Source: an uncultured Pseudomonadota bacterium
GTDB taxonomy: Bacteria; Pseudomonadota; Alphaproteobacteria; RUG11792
DNA length: 52,163 nucleotides
Assembly: GCA_902769055.1 (NCBI GenBank)
Contig: CACXNL010000008.1
Location: forward strand, 1-52,163
Direction of reading: 5' to 3'
In this document: positions 1 through 8,967 of the stretch, in pieces
Layout of the letters: each line of letters begins with the position of its first letter
Position numbering within the stretch: the stretch's first letter is position 1
The notes under the pieces: generated by a model
Told to the model about the DNA's origin: nothing
The model's database searches: none
Seen by the model: the letters and a program-made list of their open reading frames with translations, nothing else
Program-made: the position numbers and the translations under genes

Positions 1-1
1 A

Positions 2-697
2 ACCGCTAAGAATAAAATCGATAAAATGCTACGTAAAATGACCTTCATTGATGGCACCTCCACAGAATTAAATACACAAGATATTAACAGAGTCGTACGC
101 ACAATAGATCAAAACTTCAATCTAGAAAAATATAATACAGCAAAATCAAACGCACTAAATGACAGTAAAGCGGCTGTTCTAAATGTTAACAACACAATAG
201 CTCAGAACTTCGCTGAGGACCTAGAAAAACTAAAATCTTCTATCGCTAAAAAACTTGCATCTGAAACGGAATCTAGCGTCAAAATGGCCACGGATTTCTT
301 GGACAAAGATAACGGTCAAAACAACGGTCACTCTATATTCGACGATATCACCGCTTTACAAATCCAAAACTATGACAATATTCACAACATGGACGAACTA
401 ACTGACGCTATTGTTGCTCTTTTCCACAACGCTAACAACCAACAGTACTCTATCGCAAACCTCAAAGCCAATGAACTCAAAGCTATCAAAATCTCAGATA
501 CTACCTTCTTTAAATCTACTCAACCTAATGCACAAAACAATAACCAAATACCGGATCCTGTCGCGAATACAATAGTTACTTCCACCGACAATCCCCTAAT
601 TTATCGCCACGTTGTACATCTTCTCCAAATGCGTTGTCCTGCAGTCAATAAGGATGTAGAATTTAGTCGGTGGTACTGGGAGTTTTTGTTTCGATGA
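2..697 (+). CDS. Hypothetical protein, 5' end missing (runs off left edge)
   Basis: The frame is open from position 2 with no stop before the first ATG at 26, so the gene most likely begins outside the window and only its C-terminal 230 or so residues are seen. I recognise no family. The product is rich in Asn, Lys and Thr, mostly hydrophilic, and shows no membrane segment in the visible part. Its TGA (695-697) overlaps the recA ATG (694-696) in an ATGA arrangement, which suggests translational coupling to recA. The last 20 or so residues are rich in Trp and Phe and may only reflect the recA leader and ribosome-binding site being read through. Confidence 0.5.
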   Translation, partial: TAKNKIDKMLRKMTFIDGTSTELNTQDINRVVRTIDQNFNLEKYNTAKSNALNDSKAAVLNVNNTIAQNFAEDLEKLKSSIAKKLASETESSVKMATDFLDKDNGQNNGHSIFDDITALQIQNYDNIHNMDELTDAIVALFHNANNQQYSIANLKANELKAIKISDTTFFKSTQPNAQNNNQIPDPVANTIVTSTDNPLIYRHVVHLLQMRCPAVNKDVEFSRWYWEFLFR

Positions 698-1755
698 GCG
701 TTGATAAAAGTAAGGCATTGGATATAGCGTTGCAGCAAATAGAACGGGTTTTTGGCAAGGGCTCGGTTATGAAACTTGGGCAGCGCGAAGTCATAGAAGT
801 TGAATCGATTTCTACCGGTTCGATTGGACTTGATTTAGCTTTGGGAATTGGCGGATTTCCGAAAGGCAGAATTATCGAAGTTTATGGTCCTGAATCTTCA
901 GGAAAGACGACACTGACGCTTCATGTTATTGCCAATGCTCAGAGGAACGGTGGAAATTGCGCTTTTATCGACGCGGAGCACGCGCTTGATCCGGTATATG
1001 CAAGAAAATTGCATATAGATATCGACAATCTGATCATTTCGCAGCCAGATACCGGCGAACAGGCTCTTGAAATAGCCGATACTTTGGTTCGTAGTGGAGC
1101 TATTGACGTTCTAGTGGTAGATAGCGTGGCGGCTCTGGTGCCTAAGGCTGAGCTAGAGGGTGATATGGGAGATTCTCATATGGGGCTCCAGGCAAGACTG
1201 ATGAGCCAGGCTCTGAGGAAGCTAACTGGTTCGATTTCCAAGACTAATTGTATGGTCATATTCATCAACCAAATTCGACAAAAGATTGGCATAATGTTTG
1301 GTAATCCGGAGACGACTACCGGTGGAAATGCCCTGAAATTCTACGCATCGGTGCGACTTGATATAAGACGGATCGGCTCCATTAAAGATAAAGATGAAAT
1401 GCTCGGAAACCAAACGAGAGTGAAGGTTGTTAAAAACAAATTAGCGCCTCCGTTTAAGGTTGTTGATTTCGATATAATGTACGGCGAAGGAATTTCGAAA
1501 ACTGGAGAGCTGATAGATCTTGGAGTGGTTGCCGGAATAGTTGAAAAGTCAGGATCTTGGTATTCGTACAAAGATACAAAACTTGGGCAAGGAAAGGAAT
1601 CGGCAAGGACGTTTTTAAAAGAGAACCCGGCAGTAGCTAACGAGATTGAGCAGGCAATAAGGGCAAACGCAGGTTCTGTTGCTGATAGCTTGACTGGAGA
1701 AAATTTGCCATCCGGAAGCGAAAGTGAAGAAAAGGCGGAAGTCGTTGAAGTCTAG
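694..1755 (+). CDS. recA: Recombinase RecA
   Basis: RecA is the cytoplasmic ATP-dependent strand-exchange protein of homologous recombination and the co-protease of the SOS response. The 353-residue product has Walker A GPESSGKT at residues 65-72, Walker B LLVVD-type sequence ([10 protein letters not shown]) and the L2-loop region [19 protein letters not shown], with the usual acidic tail. I chose ATG 694 because [13 protein letters not shown] matches the normal RecA start and GGGAG lies 11 bases upstream; the upstream GTG at 670 would add eight atypical residues. The gene is preceded by an ATGA overlap with a hypothetical gene and its 3' end overlaps lpxI by 32 bases. I saw no clear SOS box. 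Confidence 0.98.
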   Translation: MSVDKSKALDIALQQIERVFGKGSVMKLGQREVIEVESISTGSIGLDLALGIGGFPKGRIIEVYGPESSGKTTLTLHVIANAQRNGGNCAFIDAEHALDPVYARKLHIDIDNLIISQPDTGEQALEIADTLVRSGAIDVLVVDSVAALVPKAELEGDMGDSHMGLQARLMSQALRKLTGSISKTNCMVIFINQIRQKIGIMFGNPETTTGGNALKFYASVRLDIRRIGSIKDKDEMLGNQTRVKVVKNKLAPPFKVVDFDIMYGEGISKTGELIDLGVVAGIVEKSGSWYSYKDTKLGQGKESARTFLKENPAVANEIEQAIRANAGSVADSLTGENLPSGSESEEKAEVVEV

Positions 1756-2557
1756 TTTCCGAAAAAAGGTTATAGCTGTAGTTGCTGGTTCTGGAGATTT
1801 GCCTACCCGGATTATTGCAAAGCTCGAGGAGCTAAAATCAAATTTTGTCGTTGTATCAATATCTGGCTTTGGCTCTGAAGCGTATCCTCAATTCGCTCTT
1901 GGCGAGATTGGGGGGATGCTGGAATACGTAAAAACAAGAAAAGTGACAGACATAGTCTTTTGTGGTGCCGTAAAGAGACCGAGTATGTTTTCCCTGAAAC
2001 TTGATTCAGTGGGAAAAAAGTGGCTGAAGAAATTGGGGATACGAGCATTCCTTGGGGATGATACTTTATTAAAACGAATACGTGAATTGCTAAGAGAGGA
2101 AGGGCTAAATGTACTGAAGCCGCAAGATATACTTAACGCATTATTGACGCCGTCGGGGATTTTAACAAAAATGAAGCCTTCAGAAAGAGACATAAGAGAT
2201 ATAGCACGAGGAATGTTTGTTTTAAATACAATGGCGAAAGCAGATATCGGGCAAGCTCTTGTCGTTCAAGAGGGAATAGTGCTTGCCGTAGAAGCGGCGG
2301 AAGGAACTGCCGAGATGATTAAGCGAACAAAGGCGCTTAAATTAACGACTGAACAAGGAGGAGTACTAGTGAAGATCGCCAAAACAAACCAAGACGAAGC
2401 AATGGATTTACCGACAATTGGAACAAAAACTATAATGGAAGCGAAAGAGGCAAATCTTGCTGGTATAGCGCTTGGAGCACGAAATACACAAATAATAGAC
2501 TATAACGAAACTGTTGAACTTGCTAACGAACACGGTATTTTCATAATTGGCATTTAA
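1724..2557 (+). CDS. lpxI: UDP-2,3-diacylglucosamine pyrophosphatase LpxI
   Basis: LpxI hydrolyses UDP-2,3-diacylglucosamine to lipid X in lipid A synthesis and replaces LpxH in most alphaproteobacteria. The 277-residue protein starts with the nucleotide-binding-like segment [15 protein letters not shown] and carries the family's C-terminal signatures [13 protein letters not shown] and [10 protein letters not shown]; the latter contains the acidic residue known to be needed for catalysis in the family. It begins with GTG 1724 inside the recA 3' end, with GGAAG just upstream; a TTG at 1745 is an alternative start. Lipid A synthesis implies an outer membrane with LPS, in line with the glycosyltransferases further on. 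Confidence 0.93.
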   Translation: MKKRRKSLKSSFRKKVIAVVAGSGDLPTRIIAKLEELKSNFVVVSISGFGSEAYPQFALGEIGGMLEYVKTRKVTDIVFCGAVKRPSMFSLKLDSVGKKWLKKLGIRAFLGDDTLLKRIRELLREEGLNVLKPQDILNALLTPSGILTKMKPSERDIRDIARGMFVLNTMAKADIGQALVVQEGIVLAVEAAEGTAEMIKRTKALKLTTEQGGVLVKIAKTNQDEAMDLPTIGTKTIMEAKEANLAGIALGARNTQIIDYNETVELANEHGIFIIGI

Positions 2558-2578
2558 AAGTTGCTCAAAGATAATGCG

Positions 2579-3472
2579 ATGGATATAGAAGCGGTTGTCG
2601 AACGATTCGAGGAGATGCTTGTTGGCGAAAGGAATTTGTCCCTGAAGAGTTTGATGGCATATAAAGCTGATATAAAAAATTTCCTAAAATACATCGAGAG
2701 TGATATCGATATAAAAAAAGAAAAAATTGAAAGTTATATAGAATATCTCAATTCCAAAAAAGTGAAACAGTCATCAATTATGCGTAGAGTTTCTGCTCTC
2801 AGACAGTTTTTTGCTTTTCTGTGTGATGAGAAAATAATATCTCAAAATCCTATGCTAGAAATTCATCTGAAAAATAAAAATAAAACGTTGCCGAAAGTCC
2901 TATCTGAGGAAGAGATAAAACTCCTGTTGTCTTATTTTGAAAAGAAATCGAACCTGAAACTTCATGCGATGTTGCATATTTTATATGGCGCAGGGCTTCG
3001 GGTCTCCGAACTTGTATCCCTAACTAAGGACTCTGTAATTTATGATGAGGAGAGCAAAAGATACGTGCTCTTAGTATATGGAAAAGGGAATAAAGAGCGA
3101 ATAGTTCCTCTGAATGATTTGGCTATTGAAGCTATTAAGGTGCATTTGCGTGATATAAATGAAAAATTTAAATCTAATCAATACCTTTTCCCGTCGTATG
3201 CAAAGGAAGGACATATCACCAGACAGGGATTTGCCAAATTGCTCAAAGAATTGGCGCTTGAAGTCGGCATTCCGACGAAGAAAATTTCACCACATGTGAT
3301 AAGGCACGCTTTTGCAACACACCTATTGTCGCATGGTGCTGATTTGTTAAGTATACAAAAACTTTTGGGACATAAGGATATTTCGACTACGCAAATTTAT
3401 ACTCATGTTTCAAATGATAAAATCAAAGCGCTAGTTGAAAGTAATCCTAACATAAAGAAACTAAAGGTATGA
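2579..3472 (+). CDS. xerD: Tyrosine recombinase, XerD-like
   Basis: Site-specific recombinase of the XerC/XerD family, which resolves chromosome dimers at dif. An N-terminal SAM-like core-binding domain (about residues 1-90) is followed by the catalytic domain with all expected residues: Arg in GAGLRVSELVSL, Lys in GKGNKER, the HxxR in SPHVIRHAFATHLL, His in LLGHKDISTTQ and the nucleophilic Tyr in QIYTHV. The HAFATHLLSHGADL stretch is closer to XerD than XerC. ATG 2579 gives the usual N-terminal length; the frame also allows TTG 2561. It lies between lpxI (21-base gap) and miaA (ATGA overlap), so it is probably co-transcribed rather than part of a mobile element. Confidence 0.9.
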   Translation: MDIEAVVERFEEMLVGERNLSLKSLMAYKADIKNFLKYIESDIDIKKEKIESYIEYLNSKKVKQSSIMRRVSALRQFFAFLCDEKIISQNPMLEIHLKNKNKTLPKVLSEEEIKLLLSYFEKKSNLKLHAMLHILYGAGLRVSELVSLTKDSVIYDEESKRYVLLVYGKGNKERIVPLNDLAIEAIKVHLRDINEKFKSNQYLFPSYAKEGHITRQGFAKLLKELALEVGIPTKKISPHVIRHAFATHLLSHGADLLSIQKLLGHKDISTTQIYTHVSNDKIKALVESNPNIKKLKV

Positions 3473-4365
3473 ATAAAGTAAAAGTTATAGTCGGGGCTAC
3501 AGCTAGTGGAAAAACAAAACGAGCTATAGAGTTAGCAAAAACTTGCAATGGTGAAATTATAAACTGCGATAGTCTTCAAATTTATAAAGATCTGAAAATT
3601 TTAACTGCATTTCCCAGTAAAAATGAAATGCACCAGGTTAAACATAAATTATTTGGATATCTGAATTATGACCAAAAATCATCCGCAGTTGAGTGGGCAA
3701 AATTAGCATCAACAGAAATAAGAAACACACTAAGTTCGGGAAAAACACCGATAATAGTCGGTGGAACTGGGCTCTATGTCAAAACTTTAGTCGAGGGAAT
3801 ATCTCCGATACCTGAAATTTCAGATGAAAATCGCAAAAAAGCTGAAATGTTCTCAAGGCAGGACTTCAACGGGATGTGTGATGTATTGTACACATTTGAT
3901 CCAGATTTGAAAAATTTGTTACCCACGTCGATGCACCATCAGCTAACGCGAGCGTATGAAATTTTGCTGGAAACTGGTAAATCGGTAAGATACTTTTGGG
4001 CATTGCCAAAAATAAAATTTATCGAGAATATCGAGTTTGAGTATGAAATCGTACACTGCGAAAGAACAGAACTTTATAAACGAATAGAACAGAGATTTGA
4101 ACAGATGCTAAATAATGGTGCTATCGAAGAAGTACGAGAATTGCTTTCTAAAATTAACAATGCAAATCGTGAAGAAATTTTCGGAAAATATCCGATATTT
4201 AAGGCTATCGGCGCAAAAGAAATAACTTTATTTTTGGATGGTATTTATTCTTTTGAACGAATGAAAGAACTAGCTATGAAGAATTCCAGACACTACGCCA
4301 AACGGCAAATTACCTGGTTCAATCATCAAGTAGCCACCTCCAGTGAAGCTACAAGACAACTGTAG
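3469..4365 (+). CDS. miaA: tRNA dimethylallyltransferase MiaA
   Basis: MiaA transfers a dimethylallyl group to A37 of tRNAs that read codons starting with U. The 298-residue protein has the P-loop GATASGKT near the N-terminus, the substrate motif INCDSLQIY and the family motif IIVGGTGLYVKTLVEGI. It starts at ATG 3469, overlapping the recombinase stop by four bases (ATGA). Its substrate DMAPP would come from the MEP pathway, of which the fused IspDF is encoded at 43445-44620. The stop codon lies in a small palindrome shared with the convergent gene that follows. Confidence 0.96.
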   Translation: MNKVKVIVGATASGKTKRAIELAKTCNGEIINCDSLQIYKDLKILTAFPSKNEMHQVKHKLFGYLNYDQKSSAVEWAKLASTEIRNTLSSGKTPIIVGGTGLYVKTLVEGISPIPEISDENRKKAEMFSRQDFNGMCDVLYTFDPDLKNLLPTSMHHQLTRAYEILLETGKSVRYFWALPKIKFIENIEFEYEIVHCERTELYKRIEQRFEQMLNNGAIEEVRELLSKINNANREEIFGKYPIFKAIGAKEITLFLDGIYSFERMKELAMKNSRHYAKRQITWFNHQVATSSEATRQL

Positions 4366-4373
4366 CGCCTACA
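4361..4373. repeat. Small palindrome carrying the stop codons of two convergent genes
   Basis: TGTAG-CGC-CTACA. The left arm supplies the TAG stop of miaA (4363-4365) and the right arm, read on the other strand, supplies the TAG stop of the kinase-like gene (4369-4371). The stem is only five base pairs and no T-run follows on either strand, so terminator function is uncertain. Confidence 0.4.
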
Positions 4374-5409
4374 TCTCCAAAAAACTTTTATAAAAAGCCA
4401 CAGCGCAACGTTTTATTAAATTTTTCTTCCTGGATTTTATACTGACGATTTCCCCGTTTTTTATACAGTCCGAAATCGACTTCAGTTCGCTCGATTTCAG
4501 CAACTTGTCCAACCTTTCCTGCCTAAGATTTATATCTATATTTTTATCCTTCTTGGTCTCTGAAAAATCAAAATATACCGTTGCTGAAACGAAGCACACT
4601 AGTTTCTGCGCCAATTTGACTTGCGAAATCTCTTCTGAAGTCGGATTCCTGCCATAATATACCGTTAAGAACCGCTCCAGCTTTTCTCCAGTAATTCCAT
4701 TCAACAAAGTCAAATACCCAAGCTCTTCATATACGTTGGAATACCCGCTATTGCCAAAATCGATAAAATATATCTTCCCCTCAGGAGTGAAAATTATATT
4801 ATGAGGATTTAAATCGTTGTGGCAAAACCCATTGGAAACTTTTAAAGACTTAAGCATTTCTTTGAATTTTTCATAAGAACTTTCAAAACCACTCGGTGTC
4901 GCAATTCTTTTCTTCGCAATTTTTTTGCAATGTTTTTGGGCACGTTCTAATAATCCTCGCGCTGACGCATCATTCTTTACTCCATGGATCTTTCGCACTG
5001 CTTTTGCCAATGTTTCTAAAACTTTATCATCCTTCAAATCTTTGTATTTCAACGTCTCTCCCGAAATGTATTCCCTGATATAAAACGAATTTTTGTTCCC
5101 GACCGCAACTAACTTTGAGCCAAGTCCAAAATCAGAAAAAGTCTTCGCTGCTTCAATTTCCTTCAGTTTGTATTTCGGATTACATTTTTTTCCAAAGATT
5201 TTGACAACATACTTTTTACTATTCAACTCAAACAAATAATTTTGCGACGAAGTCATCCCCTTGCTCTGTTTTCTTAATTCTATTTGCTTCGGTTCAACTT
5301 TCATCAATTTAGCAATGGAGTTTTCTAAGGTATTTTCAGTAGCTATCGAGTAATTCAATAACAAAAATGTAAAGGCAAATATAAAACCTATAACTCTCTT
5401 GATCAACAT
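4369..5409 (-). CDS. Exported choline/aminoglycoside kinase-fold protein
   Basis: The fold is that of small-molecule kinases such as choline kinase, LicA and aminoglycoside phosphotransferases. Signs are a nucleotide-lobe segment with YVVKIFGKK (candidate ATP-binding Lys), the catalytic loop CHNDLNPHNIIF (Asp and Asn present) and the metal-binding IDFGNSGY. Unlike the cytoplasmic family members, the 346-residue product starts with MLIKRVIGFIFAFTFLLLNYS, a Sec-type signal peptide or membrane anchor, so the kinase domain should lie in the periplasm or be exported further. AAGGAG (5417-5422) precedes the ATG. The short divergent gap to dprA contains a TTAA-N7-TTAA site. The substrate is unknown; catalytic residues look intact. 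Confidence 0.72.
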   Translation of the reverse strand: MLIKRVIGFIFAFTFLLLNYSIATENTLENSIAKLMKVEPKQIELRKQSKGMTSSQNYLFELNSKKYVVKIFGKKCNPKYKLKEIEAAKTFSDFGLGSKLVAVGNKNSFYIREYISGETLKYKDLKDDKVLETLAKAVRKIHGVKNDASARGLLERAQKHCKKIAKKRIATPSGFESSYEKFKEMLKSLKVSNGFCHNDLNPHNIIFTPEGKIYFIDFGNSGYSNVYEELGYLTLLNGITGEKLERFLTVYYGRNPTSEEISQVKLAQKLVCFVSATVYFDFSETKKDKNIDINLRQERLDKLLKSSELKSISDCIKNGEIVSIKSRKKNLIKRCAVAFYKSFLEM

Positions 5410-5449
5410 GTCGTTACTCCTTAAAAATAGCCATTGTCCCCGCCTCAGT

Positions 5450-5464
5450 TTAACACAAAATTAA
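5450..5464. promoter_or_regulatory. CtrA-type box (TTAA-N7-TTAA) between exported kinase and dprA
   Basis: TTAACACAAAATTAA, exact match to the TTAA-N7-TTAA form bound by CtrA in alphaproteobacteria. The right half overlaps the AAGGAG that precedes dprA, and on the minus strand a GACAAT hexamer lies 12 bases beyond the box, so it could control the kinase gene. Binding is inferred from the motif only. Confidence 0.4.
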
Positions 5465-5485
5465 GGAGCACGAAATAAACTGGGT

Positions 5486-6577
5486 ATGCGGGCAGTGTTT
5501 GGCGTGCCGATTATGGTGTTGAATGATACGGTTTTGGATTGGTTTTGTCTTATCAATACGAAGGGTATTGGAGCGAAGACATTCTGGTCGCTGATGAATA
5601 CGTATAAAACCGCGTCGGAAGTTCTGAAACATGTCGAAAATCCGTTTTCGAAAATAGACGCTGCAAAGTGCCTTAAAAATATGGATTGCGACGTAATTCT
5701 GGCTGATGATGAAATTTTCCCGAAATCGCTCAGAAGGTCAAGCTTCTGTCCGCCGCTTTTGTTTTATAAGGGCGATAAGTCAATTTTGTCTAGGCGAATG
5801 CTTGCGATTATAGGCGCCAGGAATGCTTCGATAAATGGGCAGAAAATCGCTAGAAATCTAGCGTCCAGGTTGACTTGCGAGTTCGCGATAGTCTCAGGAT
5901 TGGCGAAGGGAATTGACGCAAGCGCGCATATAGGCTCGCTTGAAAATGCGTCCGGTTTGTCTGCGGACAATAAATCGGCTATTGCGATAGTGCCTTTCGG
6001 TTTTGACAATATATATCCGAAGGAAAACCAGCGGTTGTTTCAGGAAATCGCTGAAAAGGGACTGGTTTTGTCGGAGGTACCGTACGGAAAGCCGGTAGAC
6101 CAGGGAATGTTTCAGGCAAGAAATCGCATAATTTCGCTGATTTCCGAGGGCATAATCGTCATAGAGGCGGGGTACAAGTCAGGCACTATGGCGACTGCGA
6201 CGATGGCGCTGGATTGCGGCTGCGAGATTATGGTAGTGCCTGGGACGCCGACGGATCCGCGCAATCTTGGCTCGAATTCGCTCATAAAAAATGGTGCAAA
6301 TTTAATACAAAATCATTTTGATGTGCTGGAAATCCTGGGCTCTCGTAGTACGGAAAAACACGAGCACACCGTAATTAAGCAAAATGAATTGCCAATACAA
6401 AGCGGCAAAACTGAACTTCTGTCGCTTTTATCAGAAACACCGGTTTCGATTGATGAATTATCGGTGCGTCTCAGTATTGGTATACAAGAGCTACTGTGCC
6501 TAATTTCTGAGCTAGAACTTTCTGGAAATATTTGCCGAACCCCAAAAAATGAGATCGTCCTGAACGGAAGGCTATAG
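5486..6577 (+). CDS. dprA: DNA processing protein DprA
   Basis: DprA binds incoming single-stranded DNA and loads RecA during natural transformation; it is also retained in many bacteria not known to be competent. The 363-residue product has a short N-terminal SAM-like part, the Rossmann-like DprA core with IIGARNASINGQ, SGLAKGIDASAHIG and AGYKSGTMATA, and a C-terminal winged-helix-like tail (about 300-360). ATG 5486 is 17 bases from AAGGAG (5463-5468), which is far; CTG 5480 or ATG 5513 are possible alternatives. It is followed after two bases by radC. With a pilus-like operon at 26902-28843, it raises the question of DNA uptake. Confidence 0.95.
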   Translation: MRAVFGVPIMVLNDTVLDWFCLINTKGIGAKTFWSLMNTYKTASEVLKHVENPFSKIDAAKCLKNMDCDVILADDEIFPKSLRRSSFCPPLLFYKGDKSILSRRMLAIIGARNASINGQKIARNLASRLTCEFAIVSGLAKGIDASAHIGSLENASGLSADNKSAIAIVPFGFDNIYPKENQRLFQEIAEKGLVLSEVPYGKPVDQGMFQARNRIISLISEGIIVIEAGYKSGTMATATMALDCGCEIMVVPGTPTDPRNLGSNSLIKNGANLIQNHFDVLEILGSRSTEKHEHTVIKQNELPIQSGKTELLSLLSETPVSIDELSVRLSIGIQELLCLISELELSGNICRTPKNEIVLNGRL

Positions 6578-6579
6578 CG

Positions 6580-7269
6580 ATGTCCGTCGCAAGTCAAAAG
6601 TCGTATTGCGCAGGTCATAGACAACGGGCACGGGAAAAGTTATTGGATTTGGGTGTCGATAAACTTCGCGATTATGAAGTCGTTGAGCTGATGTTATTCC
6701 TGATTTTCAAGCGAAAGGACGTAAAGCCACTGGCGAAGGAGCTTTTGTTGAGGTTCAAGACTATCGACAAAATTCTTGACGCGCCGAAGTCGGAGCTTGT
6801 GAAAATCAAGGGAATTGGCGAAAAGGCGGCGGATGCGATAAAGATTATAAATGGAATAGCGTTATCCGCGGTTAAAAGTCGCGTTATCAATCGTAATCAC
6901 ATCAATTGTTTCGACGACGTTATCAATTATTGCAAGTTGAATATGAAAAACCTGGTCGCTGAGGAGCTACGCGTGCTGTTTCTGAATGCCGTGAATGAAA
7001 TAATCGCGGATGAAGTTATGCAAAAAGGTGATATTGATACTGTAAAAATTTATCCACGTATGGTCGCGCGCCGATGCCTAGAGCTTGGAGCGTCTGGGAT
7101 AATCCTCATTCACAATCACCCTAGCGGTGACCCGACGCCGTCACGTGACGACATTTTTACGACAAAGCGCATCGCCGAGGCACTGGCGGTCCTCGAGATT
7201 TCTCTCCAAGACCACATTATCATCGGCGACAATCGGCATGTTTCGTTCAAGGCACTGGATGTTTTGTAA
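6580..7269 (+). CDS. radC: RadC/JAB-domain protein
   Basis: RadC family protein with an N-terminal helix-hairpin-helix part (KIKGIGEKAADAIK) and a C-terminal MPN/JAB metalloprotease-like domain with the metal motif HNHPSGDPTPSRDD. Its molecular role is unsettled; association with recombination and with transformation loci is known from other bacteria. The 229-residue length is normal. ATG 6580 follows the dprA stop by two bases and GGAAGG (6566-6571) lies upstream, so the two genes form an operon. Confidence 0.95.
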   Translation: MSVASQKSYCAGHRQRAREKLLDLGVDKLRDYEVVELMLFLIFKRKDVKPLAKELLLRFKTIDKILDAPKSELVKIKGIGEKAADAIKIINGIALSAVKSRVINRNHINCFDDVINYCKLNMKNLVAEELRVLFLNAVNEIIADEVMQKGDIDTVKIYPRMVARRCLELGASGIILIHNHPSGDPTPSRDDIFTTKRIAEALAVLEISLQDHIIIGDNRHVSFKALDVL

Positions 7270-7276
7270 ATTTATT

Positions 7277-7291
7277 TTAATTGTTGCTTAA
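7277..7291. promoter_or_regulatory. CtrA-type box upstream of gapR
   Basis: TTAATTGTTGCTTAA, an exact TTAA-N7-TTAA match just after radC and 140 bases before gapR. A TATTAT hexamer follows at 7317-7322 and could be a -10 element, though no good -35 at the normal spacing was seen. GapR is a cell-cycle chromosome factor, which makes a CtrA link plausible but unproven. Confidence 0.4.
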
Positions 7292-7430
7292 AATGTAATT
7301 TTTTCTAAAACTTCCGTATTATATTGTCTATAAGTTGTGATTAACGTCATGCTCCTATCACACTAGTTTTTGCAACAAAAGTATTTTAAAATCCATCTAG
7401 ACTTATTAAAAATTTTACAAAAAATTCGTT

Positions 7431-7679
7431 ATGAGCAATTTCGATAGCATTACCGTTTCAGCCGGACTAATCAAACAGGTTGTGTCCCAAATTGAAGCCT
7501 TGGAAGAGCGGGAAAAAGAAATCTTAAATGATAAAAGAGACATTTTTTCTGAAGCAAAAGCGCAGGGGCTTGATGTTGCAACGCTAAAACAGCTAATAAA
7601 ACTCCGTAAAAGAAAAAAGGAAGACATAGAAGAGCAAGAGGAACTTCTGGAAATATATCGTCGTGCGCTTGAGCAATAA
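7431..7679 (+). CDS. gapR: GapR family nucleoid-associated protein (DUF2312)
   Basis: GapR is a small alphaproteobacterial DNA-binding protein that tracks overtwisted DNA ahead of replication and transcription and is essential in Caulobacter. The 82-residue product fits the family length and pattern: an N-terminal helix with QVVSQIEALEEREKEI, the motif FSEAKAQGLDVATLKQLIKL and the basic-acidic coiled-coil end KLRKRKKEDIEEQEELL. The 161-base upstream gap is AT-rich and contains a TTAA-N7-TTAA site. No clear ribosome-binding site precedes the ATG. Confidence 0.9.
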   Translation: MSNFDSITVSAGLIKQVVSQIEALEEREKEILNDKRDIFSEAKAQGLDVATLKQLIKLRKRKKEDIEEQEELLEIYRRALEQ

Positions 7680-7695
7680 AAACATTTTTGTGAAT

Positions 7696-8928
7696 CTATT
7701 TTAAATACTCATCGAGCAGGTCATAAGCCGCATTTAAGTTATCCGAAGATATGCAATATGGTGGGATGAAATATATTGTGTTATTTAATGGGCGAATAAT
7801 TATCCCATTATCAAACATTATTTTTGTTATGTCTTTTGTTAAGTCGCTTGAACTTAAATCAATTGCTGAAATTGTTCCACAAGTCCTTTTTGAGACAATA
7901 CTTTCCTTAGACATTTTTGCTAAACGCTCGTTATGAATTTTCAAGATAACCTGTATTTGACGTTGTACTTCCTCAGTTTGCAAAATCTTTTGCGTTGCAC
8001 AGGCTGCAGCACAAGCCAATGGATTTGCGGTATATGAATGCCCATGAATGAAGGCTTTCTGCCAATCGTCTGACCAAAACGCCTCGTATATTTGCTCTGT
8101 CGTAACCGTCAGCGACATCGGCATAAATCCGCCAGTCAGCGCCTTGGACAAACAAATAATATCTGGAATATTTTTTGTCTGATGCAGAGCAAACATCGTT
8201 CCTGTCCTGTAAAACCCGGTCATCACTTCATCGAAAATTACGATAATTCCGTATCTCCTTACAGTTTCGACGACCTTATCCAAAAACTCCGGCGAGTGCA
8301 TTTTCATACCAGCTGCACCCTGTACGAGCGGTTCGATTATCAATGCACAGACTTTTTCATGATTTTGTTCCAGAAATTTTTGCAACTCACGGACTGATGT
8401 AATTTCATCTTCGGCATTTTTAGGAAATTCTATTGAAAAAGTCTTGAAGAAAAACTTCTGAAACTTCGAATGATACTCCGAAGACGCACCAGCAGCACTC
8501 ATAGCCCCGATAGTATCACCGTGATACGCCCCCTCAAGATTGATAAAAACATCCCTATCCTTAATTCCCTGATTGAAAAAATACTGATATGCCATTTTTA
8601 GAGCTACTTCGACAGCCGTCGAGCCATTATCTGAGAAGAAAAACTTGGACAAACTTTTCGGCAAATGCTGAGACAAAATTTCAACCAGATTTTCCGCCGG
8701 GTCGTGGGTGTATCCCGCAAAAATAACGTGCTCCAGAGTGTGCGCCTGCTTAGCTATGGCGTCGGCGATTTCAGGCTGCGAGTGCCCCAAAATATTGACC
8801 CACCAGCTGGAAATCATATCGACGTAACGCTTGCCATTTTCGGCATACAAATACTCCTTTTCGCCTCGCACAATTTTCAGAGGTTGTGTCGCAGTCTTTT
8901 CTTGCGTAAATGGGTGCCAAATTTTCAT
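7696..8928 (-). CDS. bioA: Adenosylmethionine-8-amino-7-oxononanoate aminotransferase
   Basis: BioA is a PLP-dependent class III aminotransferase that makes 7,8-diaminopelargonic acid from KAPA with SAM as amino donor. The 410-residue protein has the motifs WHPFTQ near the start, SSWWVNILGHSQPEI, GAYHGDT, IFDEVMTGFYRTG and the PLP lysine in LSKALTGGFMPMSL. It lies 39 bases downstream of bioD on the same strand. bioB, bioF and bioC/bioH are not in the window, so only two steps of biotin synthesis can be placed here. Confidence 0.95.
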   Translation of the reverse strand: MKIWHPFTQEKTATQPLKIVRGEKEYLYAENGKRYVDMISSWWVNILGHSQPEIADAIAKQAHTLEHVIFAGYTHDPAENLVEILSQHLPKSLSKFFFSDNGSTAVEVALKMAYQYFFNQGIKDRDVFINLEGAYHGDTIGAMSAAGASSEYHSKFQKFFFKTFSIEFPKNAEDEITSVRELQKFLEQNHEKVCALIIEPLVQGAAGMKMHSPEFLDKVVETVRRYGIIVIFDEVMTGFYRTGTMFALHQTKNIPDIICLSKALTGGFMPMSLTVTTEQIYEAFWSDDWQKAFIHGHSYTANPLACAAACATQKILQTEEVQRQIQVILKIHNERLAKMSKESIVSKRTCGTISAIDLSSSDLTKDITKIMFDNGIIIRPLNNTIYFIPPYCISSDNLNAAYDLLDEYLK

Positions 8929-8967
8929 GATCGCCCTTCAGAACCGAAGTTTCTGTGATTTTATCGC

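Noticed and set aside
7040-7060. TTATCCAC-like DnaA box in radC
   Set aside because: A single match in coding sequence without a cluster; no origin features nearby.
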